DNA from: Mesorhizobium sp. NFR06
Lineage (GTDB): Bacteria > Pseudomonadota > Alphaproteobacteria > Rhizobiales > Rhizobiaceae
Assembly: GCF_900115245.1 (NCBI RefSeq)
Contig: NZ_FOVT01000012.1
Coordinates: 1 to 64,000, forward strand
Direction of reading: 5' to 3'
Length of the DNA stretch: 64,000 nt
Made by a program: the position numbers and the translations under genes
Shown here: positions 33,914-42,930 of the stretch, in pieces
Layout: each line of letters starts with the position of its first letter
Numbering within the stretch: the first letter of the stretch is position 1
The notes under the pieces: model-generated
The model's input: the letters and a program-made list of their open reading frames with translations, nothing else
The model's database searches: none
Told to the model about the DNA's origin: nothing

Positions 33914-34585
33914 TCACAGCAACAGCCTGCGGCGTCGCTTCCGTGTCGGTCGGCCTGACGAAAGCTGGAGCCCTTCCAACCCCTTCAAGCACTCCCGCAA
34001 AACACTCGCATCTTGCGACGTCTTGGCCATCGACATGGCGCCCGAATAAGCCGCCACCGTCAACGCGGCGAAGCGGTCGGGATCGGTGCCGCGCTCGGCG
34101 CCGTCCCTTTGATCGGCGCGCACTTTGTCGGCGATCGCCTGCCGCCAGCCTGCGAATATTTTCGCCAGAACGGCGCGGAATTCGTCGTCGGCCAGCGACA
34201 ATTCATGCGCGAGATTGTTGAGCGGGCAGCCGCGCACATAGCCCTGCAGTTCGAGCTCGGCAGCCACCGCCTCGAACACGGCGCGCACGCCCTCACGTGC
34301 CGAGGACGCCGCCAGCACCGGCTCGATCCAGGTCTCTCGAACCGCCGCCGCGACGCGTTCCTCAATCACCGCAAGCGCAAGCGCCTTCTTGGTTGGGAAA
34401 TGGTGGTGCAGCGCGCCGCCGGTGACGCCGGCCGCGGCCATCAGATCGCCGAGGCTCGATGCATGATAGCCGCGCGACTGGAAGGATACTTCCGCCACGT
34501 CGAGCACCCGGCGGCGCATGCCTTCCGGGTCGTTGGTGCGCTTTTTGCGCGCCCCGCGCGACGGCGCTGCAATCTCTCCTGACAT
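33914..34585 (-). CDS. TetR/AcrR-family regulator of the NIPSNAP gene
   Basis: A 223-aa TetR protein. The HTH (MRRRVLDVAEVSFQSRGYHASSLGDLMAAAGVTGGALHHHFPTKKAL, residues about 23-69) is followed by a TetR_C domain containing GYVRGCPLNNLAHEL and ends in a very basic tail (PTRKRRRRLLL). It is divergent from the NIPSNAP gene, and two near-identical 22-bp operators lie in the 83-bp gap. This subgroup often controls oxidoreductases or glyoxalase-like genes. The ligand is unknown. Confidence 0.88.
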   Translation of the reverse strand: MSGEIAAPSRGARKKRTNDPEGMRRRVLDVAEVSFQSRGYHASSLGDLMAAAGVTGGALHHHFPTKKALALAVIEERVAAAVRETWIEPVLAASSAREGVRAVFEAVAAELELQGYVRGCPLNNLAHELSLADDEFRAVLAKIFAGWRQAIADKVRADQRDGAERGTDPDRFAALTVAAYSGAMSMAKTSQDASVLRECLKGLEGLQLSSGRPTRKRRRRLLL

Positions 34586-34608
34586 CGCATCACGATATCA
34601 GATTGACA

Positions 34609-34655
34609 AAACAGGACAACCGGTCTGTTTATGAAACAGGACAATCACCCTGTTT
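34609..34655. promoter_or_regulatory. Twin TetR operators (AAACAGGAC...GTCTGTTT type)
   Basis: AAACAGGACAACCGGTCTGTTT (34609-34630) and AAACAGGACAATCACCCTGTTT (34634-34655) are two similar imperfect palindromes 25 bp apart, between divergent genes. AACAGG/CCTGTT half-sites with this layout are frequent for TetR proteins. Confidence 0.7.
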
Positions 34656-34668
34656 TGAGATTGCGACC

Positions 34669-35409
34669 ATGAACCAAGCCTCTCGCCTTGCCTCGCCCGT
34701 GGTGGAGTTGCGGCAATACACCCTCAAGCCCGGCCAGCGCGAAACGCTGATCGGCCTCTTCGACCGGGAGTTGGTCGAAACGCAGGAAGCGACCGGCATG
34801 ACCGTGATCGGCCAGTTCCGCGACCTCGACCGCCCCGATATGTTCGTCTGGCTGCGCGGCTTCGAGGATATGGAGACAAGAAAGGACGCGCTGACGGCCT
34901 TCTACGGCGGGCCGGTCTGGGCCGCGCATCGCGACGCCGCCAACGCGACGATGATCGATTCCGACGACGTGCTGTTGCTGAAACCGGCCTGGCAGGGTGC
35001 GGGATTCGACCTGTCGGGGTTGTGCCGCCCGACAGCCACCGAGGCCGAAAACAAAAGCCGGGAAAGTCGCTTAAGCGCAATTGTTGAGATAGAGATTCAT
35101 CATTTGCGCCCGGGCACGCAAGCCGACTTTGCCGGGCGCTTCCAGATGCAGGCGGTTCCGCAGCTCGCGGCAAACGGTGCCCGGCTGCTCGGCGCCTTCA
35201 TCAGCGAGCATGCCGAAAACACGTTTCCGCGGTTGCCCGTGCGCACCGCCGACAACGTCTTCATCGCCGTCACCGGTGTCGACGACTATGCCGCACGACA
35301 CGCCCCCGCGGCATGGCGGACCCTTCTCGAAAAGGCGCGGACCGATCTGACCGGACCGACGGAAGTCTTGCGGCTCTCGCCAACGTCGCGGTCGCTGATC
35401 GGCCAGTGA
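34669..35409 (+). CDS. NIPSNAP-family protein
   Basis: A 246-aa protein with two ferredoxin-like NIPSNAP-type halves: VVELRQYTLKPGQRETLIGLF near residues 11-31, and a second half from about 140 (VEIEIHHLRPGTQADFAGRF). Such proteins bind small hydrophobic compounds and in a few cases act as monooxygenase-like or dehalogenase-like enzymes, but no activity is proven for this type. The ATG at 34669 is chosen although the frame is open upstream through the TetR gene on the other strand. It is probably regulated by the divergent TetR. Confidence 0.82.
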   Translation: MNQASRLASPVVELRQYTLKPGQRETLIGLFDRELVETQEATGMTVIGQFRDLDRPDMFVWLRGFEDMETRKDALTAFYGGPVWAAHRDAANATMIDSDDVLLLKPAWQGAGFDLSGLCRPTATEAENKSRESRLSAIVEIEIHHLRPGTQADFAGRFQMQAVPQLAANGARLLGAFISEHAENTFPRLPVRTADNVFIAVTGVDDYAARHAPAAWRTLLEKARTDLTGPTEVLRLSPTSRSLIGQ

Positions 35410-35445
35410 CAGGTGGAGACCTGCCGTCTCGACACCGAAGCAGTC

Positions 35446-36888
35446 CTATGCCGGCACGGCGGGAATGATCGGATGACGCTTGCTCCACCCCGCTACCTGT
35501 TCCAGGGCGTGGGATATCCTGAGCAGCCTGTGGTCCTCGTTGCGGCGGCCGGCCAATTGAAGGCCGATGGGCAGACCGGCTTTGGATACGAACAACGGAA
35601 GGCTGGCGGCTGGTTGTCCTGTCACGTTAAATATCTCGGTGAACGGAGCGAAGCCGTAGGCACGAGCCGCCCAGCCCGCGAAGTCGAACAGGGCGCCATC
35701 GCCCCGGATGCTGCCGTTCCGGGGCGGCAAATCGGCTGTGACCGGGGTCATGATCAGGTCATAGCTGTCGAAGGCTCTCGCCATCGCAAGCGATGCCCGG
35801 TGGAGCTGGCCCTGCGCCTTCAAATAGTCGACGACCGACGACCGACGGATGTGGTCCAGCGCATGCGCGCTCAGAGCTTCGATCTCATCGGGCCGCGGCG
35901 CACGGCCGATCTCGTTCGCCCGTTCGTCAATGAGCAGCGCGACCTCCGACATCCAGAAAAGGCTCCATTCCGCCTCGCCGGCAGCCTCGGGCGGAAAGCT
36001 GGCCTCGACGACCTCGTGGCCTATCTCCTGCAGAAGCAGCATGGCCCCACGGAACATCTCCTCGATCTCCGGCGCAACCGACGCGCCGTCCGGCCGGTGC
36101 GCCACGCAAGCGATGCGCAAGCGTTCGTCGGGCGACGAAAGCCAATCCAGATAGGACGGCACCGACTTCGAAACCGGGTAAGGCGCTCCTGGCTCGGGGC
36201 CTGCCGTGACGTCGAGCATTGCTGCGCTGTCGCGGACCGTACGGGAAAGAACGTTCTCTGAAAAAAGCCCGGCTCCAACCTGGTCCCGATAAGGGCCGAC
36301 AGGATTGAGCCCGCGGGACGGCTTCATACCGAAAACGCCGCAACAAGCCGCAGGCACGCGGATGGAACCGCCGATGTCGGAGCCGTGGGCGACCGGCACC
36401 ATGCCGCTCGCCACCGCGGCGGCCGCGCCGCCACTCGAACCGCCGGGTGTCACGGACAGATCCCAGGGATTCAAGGTCGGGCCGTGAAAGACAGGTTCGG
36501 TGACGAAGTCATTGGCGAATTCCGGCGTGTTCGTCTTGCCGAGCAAAGTCAGGCCGGCGGCCCGCCAGCGCGTGACGATCTCGCTGTCGAGCCTGGGAGA
36601 AGCATCCTTGAAGTAGAGCGACGAATGGGTTGTCGGCCACGTCTGCACATGGACGCCGGTGTCCTTGATCAGGAACGGGACGCCGGCCAGGGCGGCCCTC
36701 GGATCGCAGCGGGCGGCGGCGGAAAGCGCGCGTTCGGCATCGATAAACGTCACCGCATTGATGACCGGGTTGAGTTGCTCGATCGCTTCGATCGCCGCCC
36801 CGACAATCTCGACGGCGGAGAGTTCGCCGGAGCGGACATGGCAAGCCAGGTCCACTGCATCCAACGCCATATATTGCGAAAGATTCAT
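35446..36888 (-). CDS. Amidase (amidase signature family)
   Basis: A 480-aa amidase-signature hydrolase. The Ser-cisSer-Lys triad is visible: Lys75 in GVPFLIKDTGVH, cis-Ser in VTPGGSSGGAAAAV (about 151-152) and nucleophile Ser175 in GSDIGGSIRVP. The family hydrolyses amides to acid plus amine or ammonia; the substrate cannot be predicted. It is third in an operon with a betaine-type binding protein and an alpha/beta hydrolase, 12 nt after the hydrolase stop. The context suggests breakdown of a quaternary-amine-containing amide. Confidence 0.9.
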   Translation of the reverse strand: MNLSQYMALDAVDLACHVRSGELSAVEIVGAAIEAIEQLNPVINAVTFIDAERALSAAARCDPRAALAGVPFLIKDTGVHVQTWPTTHSSLYFKDASPRLDSEIVTRWRAAGLTLLGKTNTPEFANDFVTEPVFHGPTLNPWDLSVTPGGSSGGAAAAVASGMVPVAHGSDIGGSIRVPAACCGVFGMKPSRGLNPVGPYRDQVGAGLFSENVLSRTVRDSAAMLDVTAGPEPGAPYPVSKSVPSYLDWLSSPDERLRIACVAHRPDGASVAPEIEEMFRGAMLLLQEIGHEVVEASFPPEAAGEAEWSLFWMSEVALLIDERANEIGRAPRPDEIEALSAHALDHIRRSSVVDYLKAQGQLHRASLAMARAFDSYDLIMTPVTADLPPRNGSIRGDGALFDFAGWAARAYGFAPFTEIFNVTGQPAASLPLFVSKAGLPIGLQLAGRRNEDHRLLRISHALEQVAGWSKRHPIIPAVPA

Positions 36889-36900
36889 AGCGTTCTTCCC

Positions 36901-37773
36901 TCAAGACGTCGACGGCTTCGACGCGCCGCCGAAGCTGTCGGCAGGCCCGGCAAATTCCGAGATGGCTGCCGCGACGAGCGCCGGATCCTCCCAATGCGGA
37001 TTATGCCCACAATGCGCCATGGCCATAAAAAACGGGGCGGGTATTTCCTTCAGGAGCCGTTGCTGATGGTTTCCATCGAAAAGCGGATCGCGCCCGCCGG
37101 CGATGATCAGCGTTCGCGCCCGAACGGCCTGCGCCGCCGCGGTGAGGTCCGCGCTGTGGATTTCTTCCAGGATCGCGCGCCAGCGGGCCACCGGCATCGC
37201 GGAGGCGTCCTTCGCCATACCTGCGAGAAAGGCCCGCGGCACCTCGGGACCGCATTGGTGCCACCACTCAAAGAATGGATCAGCCGGCAAAATCGGATCG
37301 CGTAGCGCCTCGACGCCGGTCACCAACGGATGATCCGGCGCGAAACCGGTTTTGAGCGTGCCGGCCATGACCACGAGTCCGCCGACCAGTTCCGGCTGCC
37401 GCGATGCCAGCGCGATGGAAACCATCGCGCCCAGAGAATGGCCGACGACGACTGGCTGGTGGAGCCCTAACGTCCGGATCAGCCCGGCAATGTCTCCGGC
37501 GAAATCGGCGACGCCGCAGCCGCCGCCTACCTTCGAGGCGCCATGGCCCCGCAGGTCAGGGATGATCAATCGGCGGCCGGAAAGATAGGGCGCAAGCAGC
37601 GAAAAGCTGCGGCTGGTGTCGGTGAAGCCATGAACCAGGACGAGCGGCGGCTCCGCGCTGGCAATCTCGACATAGGCAAGGTCGAGCCCACCGACATCGA
37701 TGACCTTCTTGCGGCCTGCCCAGGCGTCCTGCTCGGCCTCCTGATCCACCGGTTTCAAAACCGCCGGCCTCAC
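36901..37773 (-). CDS. Alpha/beta hydrolase
   Basis: A 290-aa alpha/beta-hydrolase. The oxyanion region LVLVHGFTD, the nucleophile elbow VVGHSLGAMVS, the acid GGRDPLFDG and the histidine MAHCGHNPHW make a complete catalytic set. The start is a GTG whose last bases overlap the stop of the upstream binding-protein gene (GTGA), so translation is coupled. The enzyme probably acts on an ester or lactone, perhaps of the compound bound by the upstream protein; this is inference. Confidence 0.88.
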   Translation of the reverse strand: MRPAVLKPVDQEAEQDAWAGRKKVIDVGGLDLAYVEIASAEPPLVLVHGFTDTSRSFSLLAPYLSGRRLIIPDLRGHGASKVGGGCGVADFAGDIAGLIRTLGLHQPVVVGHSLGAMVSIALASRQPELVGGLVVMAGTLKTGFAPDHPLVTGVEALRDPILPADPFFEWWHQCGPEVPRAFLAGMAKDASAMPVARWRAILEEIHSADLTAAAQAVRARTLIIAGGRDPLFDGNHQQRLLKEIPAPFFMAMAHCGHNPHWEDPALVAAAISEFAGPADSFGGASKPSTS

Positions 37774-38708
37774 AACCCGAGCTTTTCCTTGGCTGCGGCA
37801 AGGCCGGGCTTGCCGTCGAAGGTGGTGACGCCGGCGAGCCAGGCATCGAGGCGATCCTTATGCAAGGCGATCGACTTCAGCGCCCCATCCTCCGGCTTCA
37901 TGCCGTCATTGATGAGATAGCCCATACCGACATTTTCCATGTCGATGTCGAAGGTGAGGTTCTTGAGGAACCGAGCGATGTTGGGGCATTCCTGCAAATA
38001 GCCCTTGCGCACCTGGGTGGTCACGGTGGCGGCGCCGAAATTCGGGCCGTAGAACTTATCGCCGCCGGTCAGGTACTTGAAGTCGTACATCGTGTTCATC
38101 GGATGCGGCGCCCAGCCCTGGAAGACGATGAACTGCTTCTCCTTAATCTCGTAGCCGACCTCCGAGAGCATGCCGGCCTCGCTCGACTCGACCACTTGCC
38201 AGCCGTCCAGGCCGTATTGCGGATCGGCAATGGCGTCCATCATGAGCTGATTGGATCCGGGCTCGATGCCGTACATCTTCTTGCCGAACTTGTCGGCGAA
38301 TTTGTGCAGGTCCGACAGGTCCTTGACGCCGGCCTCCCAGGCATAGGTCGGCACGGCGAAAGTGTATTTGGCGCCGACCAGGTTGACGCGCACATTCTCG
38401 ATCGAGCCGTCCTTCTTGTAGGGCTCGTAATAGGTGATCATGGCCGGGTCCCAGTAGCCGAGGAACAGGTCGAGGTCTTTGTTCTTCATACCTTCGTAGA
38501 TGACGTTGATGCCGAGCACCTCGCTCTGCGGCTCATAGCCGAGGGCCTGGAGCAGGACCTTGGCCACGCCTGTTGTGAAGGCGAGATCGTTCCACCCAGG
38601 CTCGGCCATGCGAACCGCCCTGCACTGCTCCGCTTCGGCTGCATGAGCCGATTGAGCCGTTGCCATCAAAGCGGCGAAACAGATGCCATTCACAAGCATG
38701 CGCAACAT
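37770..38708 (-). CDS. Choline/betaine-type ABC substrate-binding protein (ChoX/OpuAC family)
   Basis: A 312-aa exported binding protein. The signal peptide is MLRMLVNGICFAALMATAQSAHA (about 23 residues). The mature OpuAC-type fold has WNDLAFTTGVAKVLLQALGY and LGYWDPAMITYY, and the family binds choline or glycine betaine through an aromatic cage. The ATG at 38708 follows GAGGAGA by 6 nt; one 15 nt upstream is possible. No permease or ATPase gene is near; instead it is operonic with a hydrolase and an amidase. It diverges from a BetI-like regulator. Confidence 0.86.
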   Translation of the reverse strand: MLRMLVNGICFAALMATAQSAHAAEAEQCRAVRMAEPGWNDLAFTTGVAKVLLQALGYEPQSEVLGINVIYEGMKNKDLDLFLGYWDPAMITYYEPYKKDGSIENVRVNLVGAKYTFAVPTYAWEAGVKDLSDLHKFADKFGKKMYGIEPGSNQLMMDAIADPQYGLDGWQVVESSEAGMLSEVGYEIKEKQFIVFQGWAPHPMNTMYDFKYLTGGDKFYGPNFGAATVTTQVRKGYLQECPNIARFLKNLTFDIDMENVGMGYLINDGMKPEDGALKSIALHKDRLDAWLAGVTTFDGKPGLAAAKEKLGL

Positions 38709-38733
38709 TCCGGTTCTCCTCATTTTTTGAATT

Positions 38734-38767
38734 TGACCAATTGGTCATTTTGTTGTCCCATTGGTCA
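38734..38767. promoter_or_regulatory. BetI-like operator pair (TGACCAATTGGTCA)
   Basis: TGACCAATTGGTCA at 38734-38747 is a perfect 14-bp palindrome. A degraded second copy (TGTCCCATTGGTCA, 38754-38767) follows with centres 20 bp apart. The sites sit between the divergent binding-protein gene and the BetI-like regulator, and recall the ATTGGTCAAT-type sites of BetI regulators. Confidence 0.72.
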
Positions 38768-38790
38768 ATGATTGATCTGAGCGGTCGAAA

Positions 38791-39441
38791 ATGTCAACAT
38801 CGATTCGCCTTGCATGGATGAATCCGGTGAAACTCACGCGTCTCAGCAACATACGCCGTAAGGAGTTGCGGCAGGCGGCCTTCACTGTGCTGCAACGTGA
38901 AGGGATTGCCGGCGCGACCATCGAAAAAGTCGCGGCCCAGGCAGGCGCGTCAAAAGGCATCGTGCTCCACTATTTCAAAAGCAAGCAGGAGCTCTTCGAG
39001 CACGCCTTGCGCGAGTCGAACCTCATCCTGCGCGATGCCGTGACCGCGCGGTTGAAGCAGGCACAAGCTCCAATGCAGCGAATCGACGCTATCATCGAGG
39101 GCAATTTCGAGGAGCACCTGTTCCTGCCGCCGCTTTGCCACGCATGGCTGTCGCTCTGCGCCGAGGTGCCGCGCGACGAGAAGCTGGCGCGCATCCAGAA
39201 GGTCATCCACGCCCGTATGCGCTCGAACCTGTTGTCCGGCCTGCGCGGCCTCGCGCCGCCCGAACTGGCCGAGGAGATCGTGCTCGGCGTCACTGCCTTG
39301 ATCGACGGGCTGTGGCTGAGGCTCGGCCTGCAGCCGGGCAGCGTCACGCGCGAACAGGCGATCCGCCAGGTCAAGGATTATGTCGCGGGGCGGCTGGCGA
39401 TGCGGCAACCGGTGGCCGTAGAACTGGCCTCGGCCGTATAA
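38791..39441 (+). CDS. BetI-like TetR-family regulator
   Basis: A 216-aa TetR protein close to BetI. The HTH region RRKELRQAAFTVLQREGIAGATIEKVAAQAGASKGIVLHYFKSKQELF (about residues 22-70) has the HYF-x-K element typical of BetI, the choline-responsive repressor. The start could instead be the ATG at 38818; no strong ribosome site decides. Its role as regulator of the divergent binding-protein/hydrolase/amidase operon is supported by the palindromes between them. The ligand may be a choline-like amine. Confidence 0.85.
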   Translation: MSTSIRLAWMNPVKLTRLSNIRRKELRQAAFTVLQREGIAGATIEKVAAQAGASKGIVLHYFKSKQELFEHALRESNLILRDAVTARLKQAQAPMQRIDAIIEGNFEEHLFLPPLCHAWLSLCAEVPRDEKLARIQKVIHARMRSNLLSGLRGLAPPELAEEIVLGVTALIDGLWLRLGLQPGSVTREQAIRQVKDYVAGRLAMRQPVAVELASAV

Positions 39442-39481
39442 GATTCTTACCCAGATGATGAGATGGCCGCCGCGAGCGCAG

Positions 39482-40465
39482 CTATCCGCTCGGCCGCACT
39501 GCGGGTCGAGCGCGCGCCGGGCTGTCCCAGTCCTTGAAACCCAGCTTCCCCACCTCATCGAGTATCTGTTCGCGGATCCAGCGATGCGGCGGCTCGTCAT
39601 TGCGACGGGCGTGCCAGTACATCCGCACCGCCGGCGAGGGGATGGAGATCGGCGCCCGATAGATGCCGATCGGCAAGGATCTTGCCGCCTCGACCGCGAA
39701 CTGCATTGGGACGACGGCGAGGTAAGGTCCGCTCGCCACGGCCAGCGCGACGGCCTGGAAGTGCGGCAAGGCCAGCGTGACGCGGCGCGCCCGGCCTATC
39801 GCGCCCAGCGCATCGTCGGTGAAGCCCGACATCGAGCCGTCGATGGAGCGCAACGCATGCGGAAGCGCGCAGAAAAGATCGAGCGGCACTTGCTCGCCCG
39901 CGGCGATGCCCGCCTGGCCGAGCATGGCATTGTCCTTCGCCGCGATGACGGCGAAGGGCGACCCGAACAGCGGCGCGCTGGAGACCCCTTCGGCGACCTC
40001 CAGCGGGCGCTCCAGCGCCACGTCGATCTGATCTTCCTGCAGCAATTTCGAGACGTCGCCGATGGCGCTGTCGAGGAAACGGAACGAAACGCCGGGAGCC
40101 GCCGCCGCGATGCGCGCGGCAAAGGGCGGCATCAGGAGCATCGAAAAGAAATCGGCGCCCATGAAGGTAAAAGTCCGTTCGAGCGTTGCCGGATCGAAGT
40201 CGGTCGCCGGCTGGAAGGCACGCTCGATTTCGCGCAGCGCCGCGCGCACCGGCTCGGCCAGGCTTTCGGCGCGCGGCGTCGGCACCATGTCGTTGCCGCG
40301 CCGCACGAAGAGCTGGTCGTTGAGCGCGTGGCGCAGGCGGTTGAGCGCGGCGCTCACGGCCGGCTGGCTGAGGCCGATCTGCTCGCCGGCGCGGGTCACG
40401 CTCTTCTCGCGCAGAAGCGCGTCGAGCACCCTCACCAGATTGAGATCGAGCGCATTCAAATTCAT
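39482..40465 (-). CDS. LysR-family regulator (NodD-type effector domain)
   Basis: A 327-aa LysR protein. HTH: LNALDLNLVRVLDALLREKSVTRAGEQIGLSQPAVSAALNRLRHAL, starting at residue 3. The effector domain (about 90-300) is of the NodD/PcpR type. The start MNLNALDLN at 40465 matches the family; an ATG 6 codons upstream also exists. It diverges from the cupin gene 98 bp away and probably controls it. Confidence 0.87.
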   Translation of the reverse strand: MNLNALDLNLVRVLDALLREKSVTRAGEQIGLSQPAVSAALNRLRHALNDQLFVRRGNDMVPTPRAESLAEPVRAALREIERAFQPATDFDPATLERTFTFMGADFFSMLLMPPFAARIAAAAPGVSFRFLDSAIGDVSKLLQEDQIDVALERPLEVAEGVSSAPLFGSPFAVIAAKDNAMLGQAGIAAGEQVPLDLFCALPHALRSIDGSMSGFTDDALGAIGRARRVTLALPHFQAVALAVASGPYLAVVPMQFAVEAARSLPIGIYRAPISIPSPAVRMYWHARRNDEPPHRWIREQILDEVGKLGFKDWDSPARARPAVRPSG

Positions 40466-40563
40466 CGCATCAATCCGCCCCATACGATCATTCGATTTCC
40501 ATCGCCCGTCCGTCCCTGGTTAGGTCGCATCGACGCCGCTTCAGCGGCTAAGGGAGACCAGCG

Positions 40564-41046
40564 ATGACAATGATCAACACGACCGTGGCAGGCAAGGAAC
40601 TCCTTTGGTTCAACAACACACTCGTCGCCATACAGGTCTCGTCGGCCGACGGTGAGGATGGCATCTGCGTCATCGAGCATCGCGTGCCCTATGGTGACTC
40701 CCCGCCGCTGCATGCGCACCGCAACGAGGATGAGGTGTTCCACATCCTGGAAGGCCGGCTTCGCTTCCAGATCGACGGCCGTGAACGGATCGTCGGCGCC
40801 GGCGAGACGGTGCTCGCGCCGAAAGGCCTGCCTCACACCTACATAGTCGAGTCTCCCGAAGGCGCGCACACGCTAACCGTCACGCGCGGCTCGGATTTCG
40901 AGACGATGGTGCGCACGGCAAGCCGTCCCGCCGAACGGCCGGACTTGCCGCCGGCGGCTGAGCCGACGCCGGAAATGATCGCGGTGCTGACGCATATCTG
41001 TGCTGAGAATGGAATCGATATAATCGGGCCGCCGATGGGTAGCTAA
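40564..41046 (+). CDS. Cupin-domain protein
   Basis: A 160-aa single-cupin protein. Motif 1 (PPLHAHRNEDEVFHILEGRLRFQ, about residues 42-64) has the HxH and Glu metal-ligand pattern, and motif 2 lies near LAPKGLPHTYIVES. Metal-dependent dioxygenase, isomerase or binding roles are all possible. GGGAGACC lies 5 nt before the ATG. The LysR gene is divergent. Its stop is followed within a few bases by the inverted repeat pair at 41045-41248. Confidence 0.87.
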   Translation: MTMINTTVAGKELLWFNNTLVAIQVSSADGEDGICVIEHRVPYGDSPPLHAHRNEDEVFHILEGRLRFQIDGRERIVGAGETVLAPKGLPHTYIVESPEGAHTLTVTRGSDFETMVRTASRPAERPDLPPAAEPTPEMIAVLTHICAENGIDIIGPPMGS

Positions 41047-41248
41047 TCTCCCCCCTTGTGGGGAGATGTCCGGCAGGACAGAGGGGGGCGCTGTCCCGCC
41101 AGCCTTCCGCTCCTGTTCGAAGGCGGCGGGGAGGATTGTCGATGCGTAATCCTGAGCCACCGTGTCCGTTACCTCGTCTTCCAGACGCGCGATCCTTCGC
41201 GCCCCCCTCTGCCCTGCCGGGCATCTCCCCCACGAGGGGGGAGATTGG
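41045..41248. repeat. Inverted pair of the GAGATGTCCGGCAGGACAG repeat
   Basis: Copy 2 (41045-41105) and inverted copy 3 (41200-41248) of the repeat also found at 19355-19417 flank 94 bp of unrelated DNA, so a transcript could fold into a long arm. The 41047-41354 gap is filled mainly by this structure; no gene is supported in it. The fumC promoter must lie at about 41250-41340. Confidence 0.85.
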
Positions 41249-41354
41249 CCTACCCTTCAACCGATTTGCATGCTCCTCGCCCGCAATCTCCGCTTGAAGG
41301 GTTTTGTGCAACGCGATACGCCCTTGCGCAAAATCGACAGATCGGAGACTTCCC

Positions 41355-42752
41355 GTGGGCGCTCAAAAGACCAGAACCGAAACCGATACGTTCGGTCCCA
41401 TCGAGGTCGCGGCCGACCGCTATTGGGGCGCGCAGGCGCAGCGTTCCTTGGGCAATTTCAAGATCGGCTGGGAGAAGCAGCCGGCTTCGATCGTGCGGGC
41501 GCTCGGCATCGTCAAGCGTGCGGCCGCGGAAGTGAATATGGAGATGAAGCGGCTCGATCCGGCGGTCGGCAAGGCGATCGTCGAAGCCGCGCAGGAAGTC
41601 ATCGACGGCAAGCTCGACGACCACTTCCCGCTGGTGGTTTGGCAGACCGGCTCGGGCACCCAGTCCAACATGAACGCCAACGAGGTGATCTCCAACCGGG
41701 CGATCGAGATGCTCGGCGGCGTCATGGGCTCGAAGAAGCCCGTGCATCCCAACGATCACGTCAATATGAGCCAGTCGTCGAACGACACCTATCCGACGGC
41801 AATGCACATCGCCTGCGCCGAGCGGGTCGCGCACCACCTGATCCCTGCCCTGCACCACCTGCACAAGGCGCTCGCCGCCAAAAGCAGGGAGTTCAACCAC
41901 ATTATCAAGATCGGCCGCACCCACACGCAGGACGCCACGCCGCTGACGCTCGGCCAGGAATTCTCCGGCTATGCCGCGCAGGTCGCCTCGTCGATCAAGC
42001 GCATCGAGCAGACGTTGCCTGGCCTGCAGGAGCTGGCGCAAGGCGGCACCGCCGTCGGCACCGGCCTCAACGCGCCGGTCGGCTTCGCCGAGAAGGTGGC
42101 GGACCGCATTGCTTCGATCACCGGGATTTCCTTCGTTACCGCGCCGAACAAGTTCGAGGCGCTGGCCGCGCACGATTCCATGGTGTTCTCGCATGGCGCG
42201 ATCAACGCAGCGGCGGCAGCACTCTTCAAGATCGCCAACGACATCCGCTTCCTCGGCTCAGGTCCGCGCTCGGGCCTTGGCGAACTGTCGCTGCCGGAGA
42301 ACGAGCCTGGCTCATCGATCATGCCGGGCAAGGTCAATCCGACCCAATGCGAGGCGCTGACGCAGGTTTGCGTGCAGGTATTCGGCAACAATGCAGCCCT
42401 CACCTTCGCCGGCAGCCAGGGCCATTTCGAACTCAACGTCTACAATCCGCTGATGGCCTACAATTTCCTGCAGTCGGTGCAATTGCTGGCCGACGCTTGC
42501 GTATCCTTCACCGATAATTGCGTGGTCGGCATCGAGGCGCGGGAAGACAACATCAAGGCAGCGCTCGAGCGCTCGCTGATGCTGGTGACGGCGCTGGCGC
42601 CGACGATCGGCTACGACAACGCCGCCAAGATCGCCAAGACCGCGCACAAGAACGGCACGACCTTGCGCGCGGAAGCCCTGGCCACCGGCCTGGTCAGCGA
42701 GGCCGATTACGACCGGCTGGTGCGGCCGGCGGACATGACGCATCCGGGGTAA
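41355..42752 (+). CDS. fumC: Class II fumarate hydratase
   Basis: A 465-aa aspartase/fumarase-superfamily enzyme converting fumarate to malate in the TCA cycle. The tetramer-forming regions and the signature GSSIMPGKVNPTQCEA (near residue 318) are intact. SGTQSNMNANEV, the substrate-binding HVNMSQSSNDTYPTA (B-site His) and TGLNAPVGF are also visible. The start is a GTG at 41355 preceded by CGGAG; the frame is open 17 codons upstream without a better start. No iron-sulfur cysteine motif is present, consistent with the oxygen-stable class II type. It is a monocistronic gene. Confidence 0.96.
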   Translation: MGAQKTRTETDTFGPIEVAADRYWGAQAQRSLGNFKIGWEKQPASIVRALGIVKRAAAEVNMEMKRLDPAVGKAIVEAAQEVIDGKLDDHFPLVVWQTGSGTQSNMNANEVISNRAIEMLGGVMGSKKPVHPNDHVNMSQSSNDTYPTAMHIACAERVAHHLIPALHHLHKALAAKSREFNHIIKIGRTHTQDATPLTLGQEFSGYAAQVASSIKRIEQTLPGLQELAQGGTAVGTGLNAPVGFAEKVADRIASITGISFVTAPNKFEALAAHDSMVFSHGAINAAAAALFKIANDIRFLGSGPRSGLGELSLPENEPGSSIMPGKVNPTQCEALTQVCVQVFGNNAALTFAGSQGHFELNVYNPLMAYNFLQSVQLLADACVSFTDNCVVGIEAREDNIKAALERSLMLVTALAPTIGYDNAAKIAKTAHKNGTTLRAEALATGLVSEADYDRLVRPADMTHPG

Positions 42753-42930
42753 GGTCTTTTTAGCGGGTGAAATTTTCTCGTGTCGCAGCGTAGGGCGACA
42801 TGAATTTCGCTCCGGTTATGCGATCGCAGAAACATGCGCCCTGTGAACAATGTGTCACCAGATAAGCGGCTTTGGTGAACAGTCTCCATCGTCTATCTGA
42901 CGGACTATTCAACCCATTCGGAGACTCGCC

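Noticed and set aside
41058..41297. Short plus-strand frame between the cupin gene and fumC
   Set aside because: It lies wholly in the inverted repeat pair and has no ribosome site or protein-like composition.
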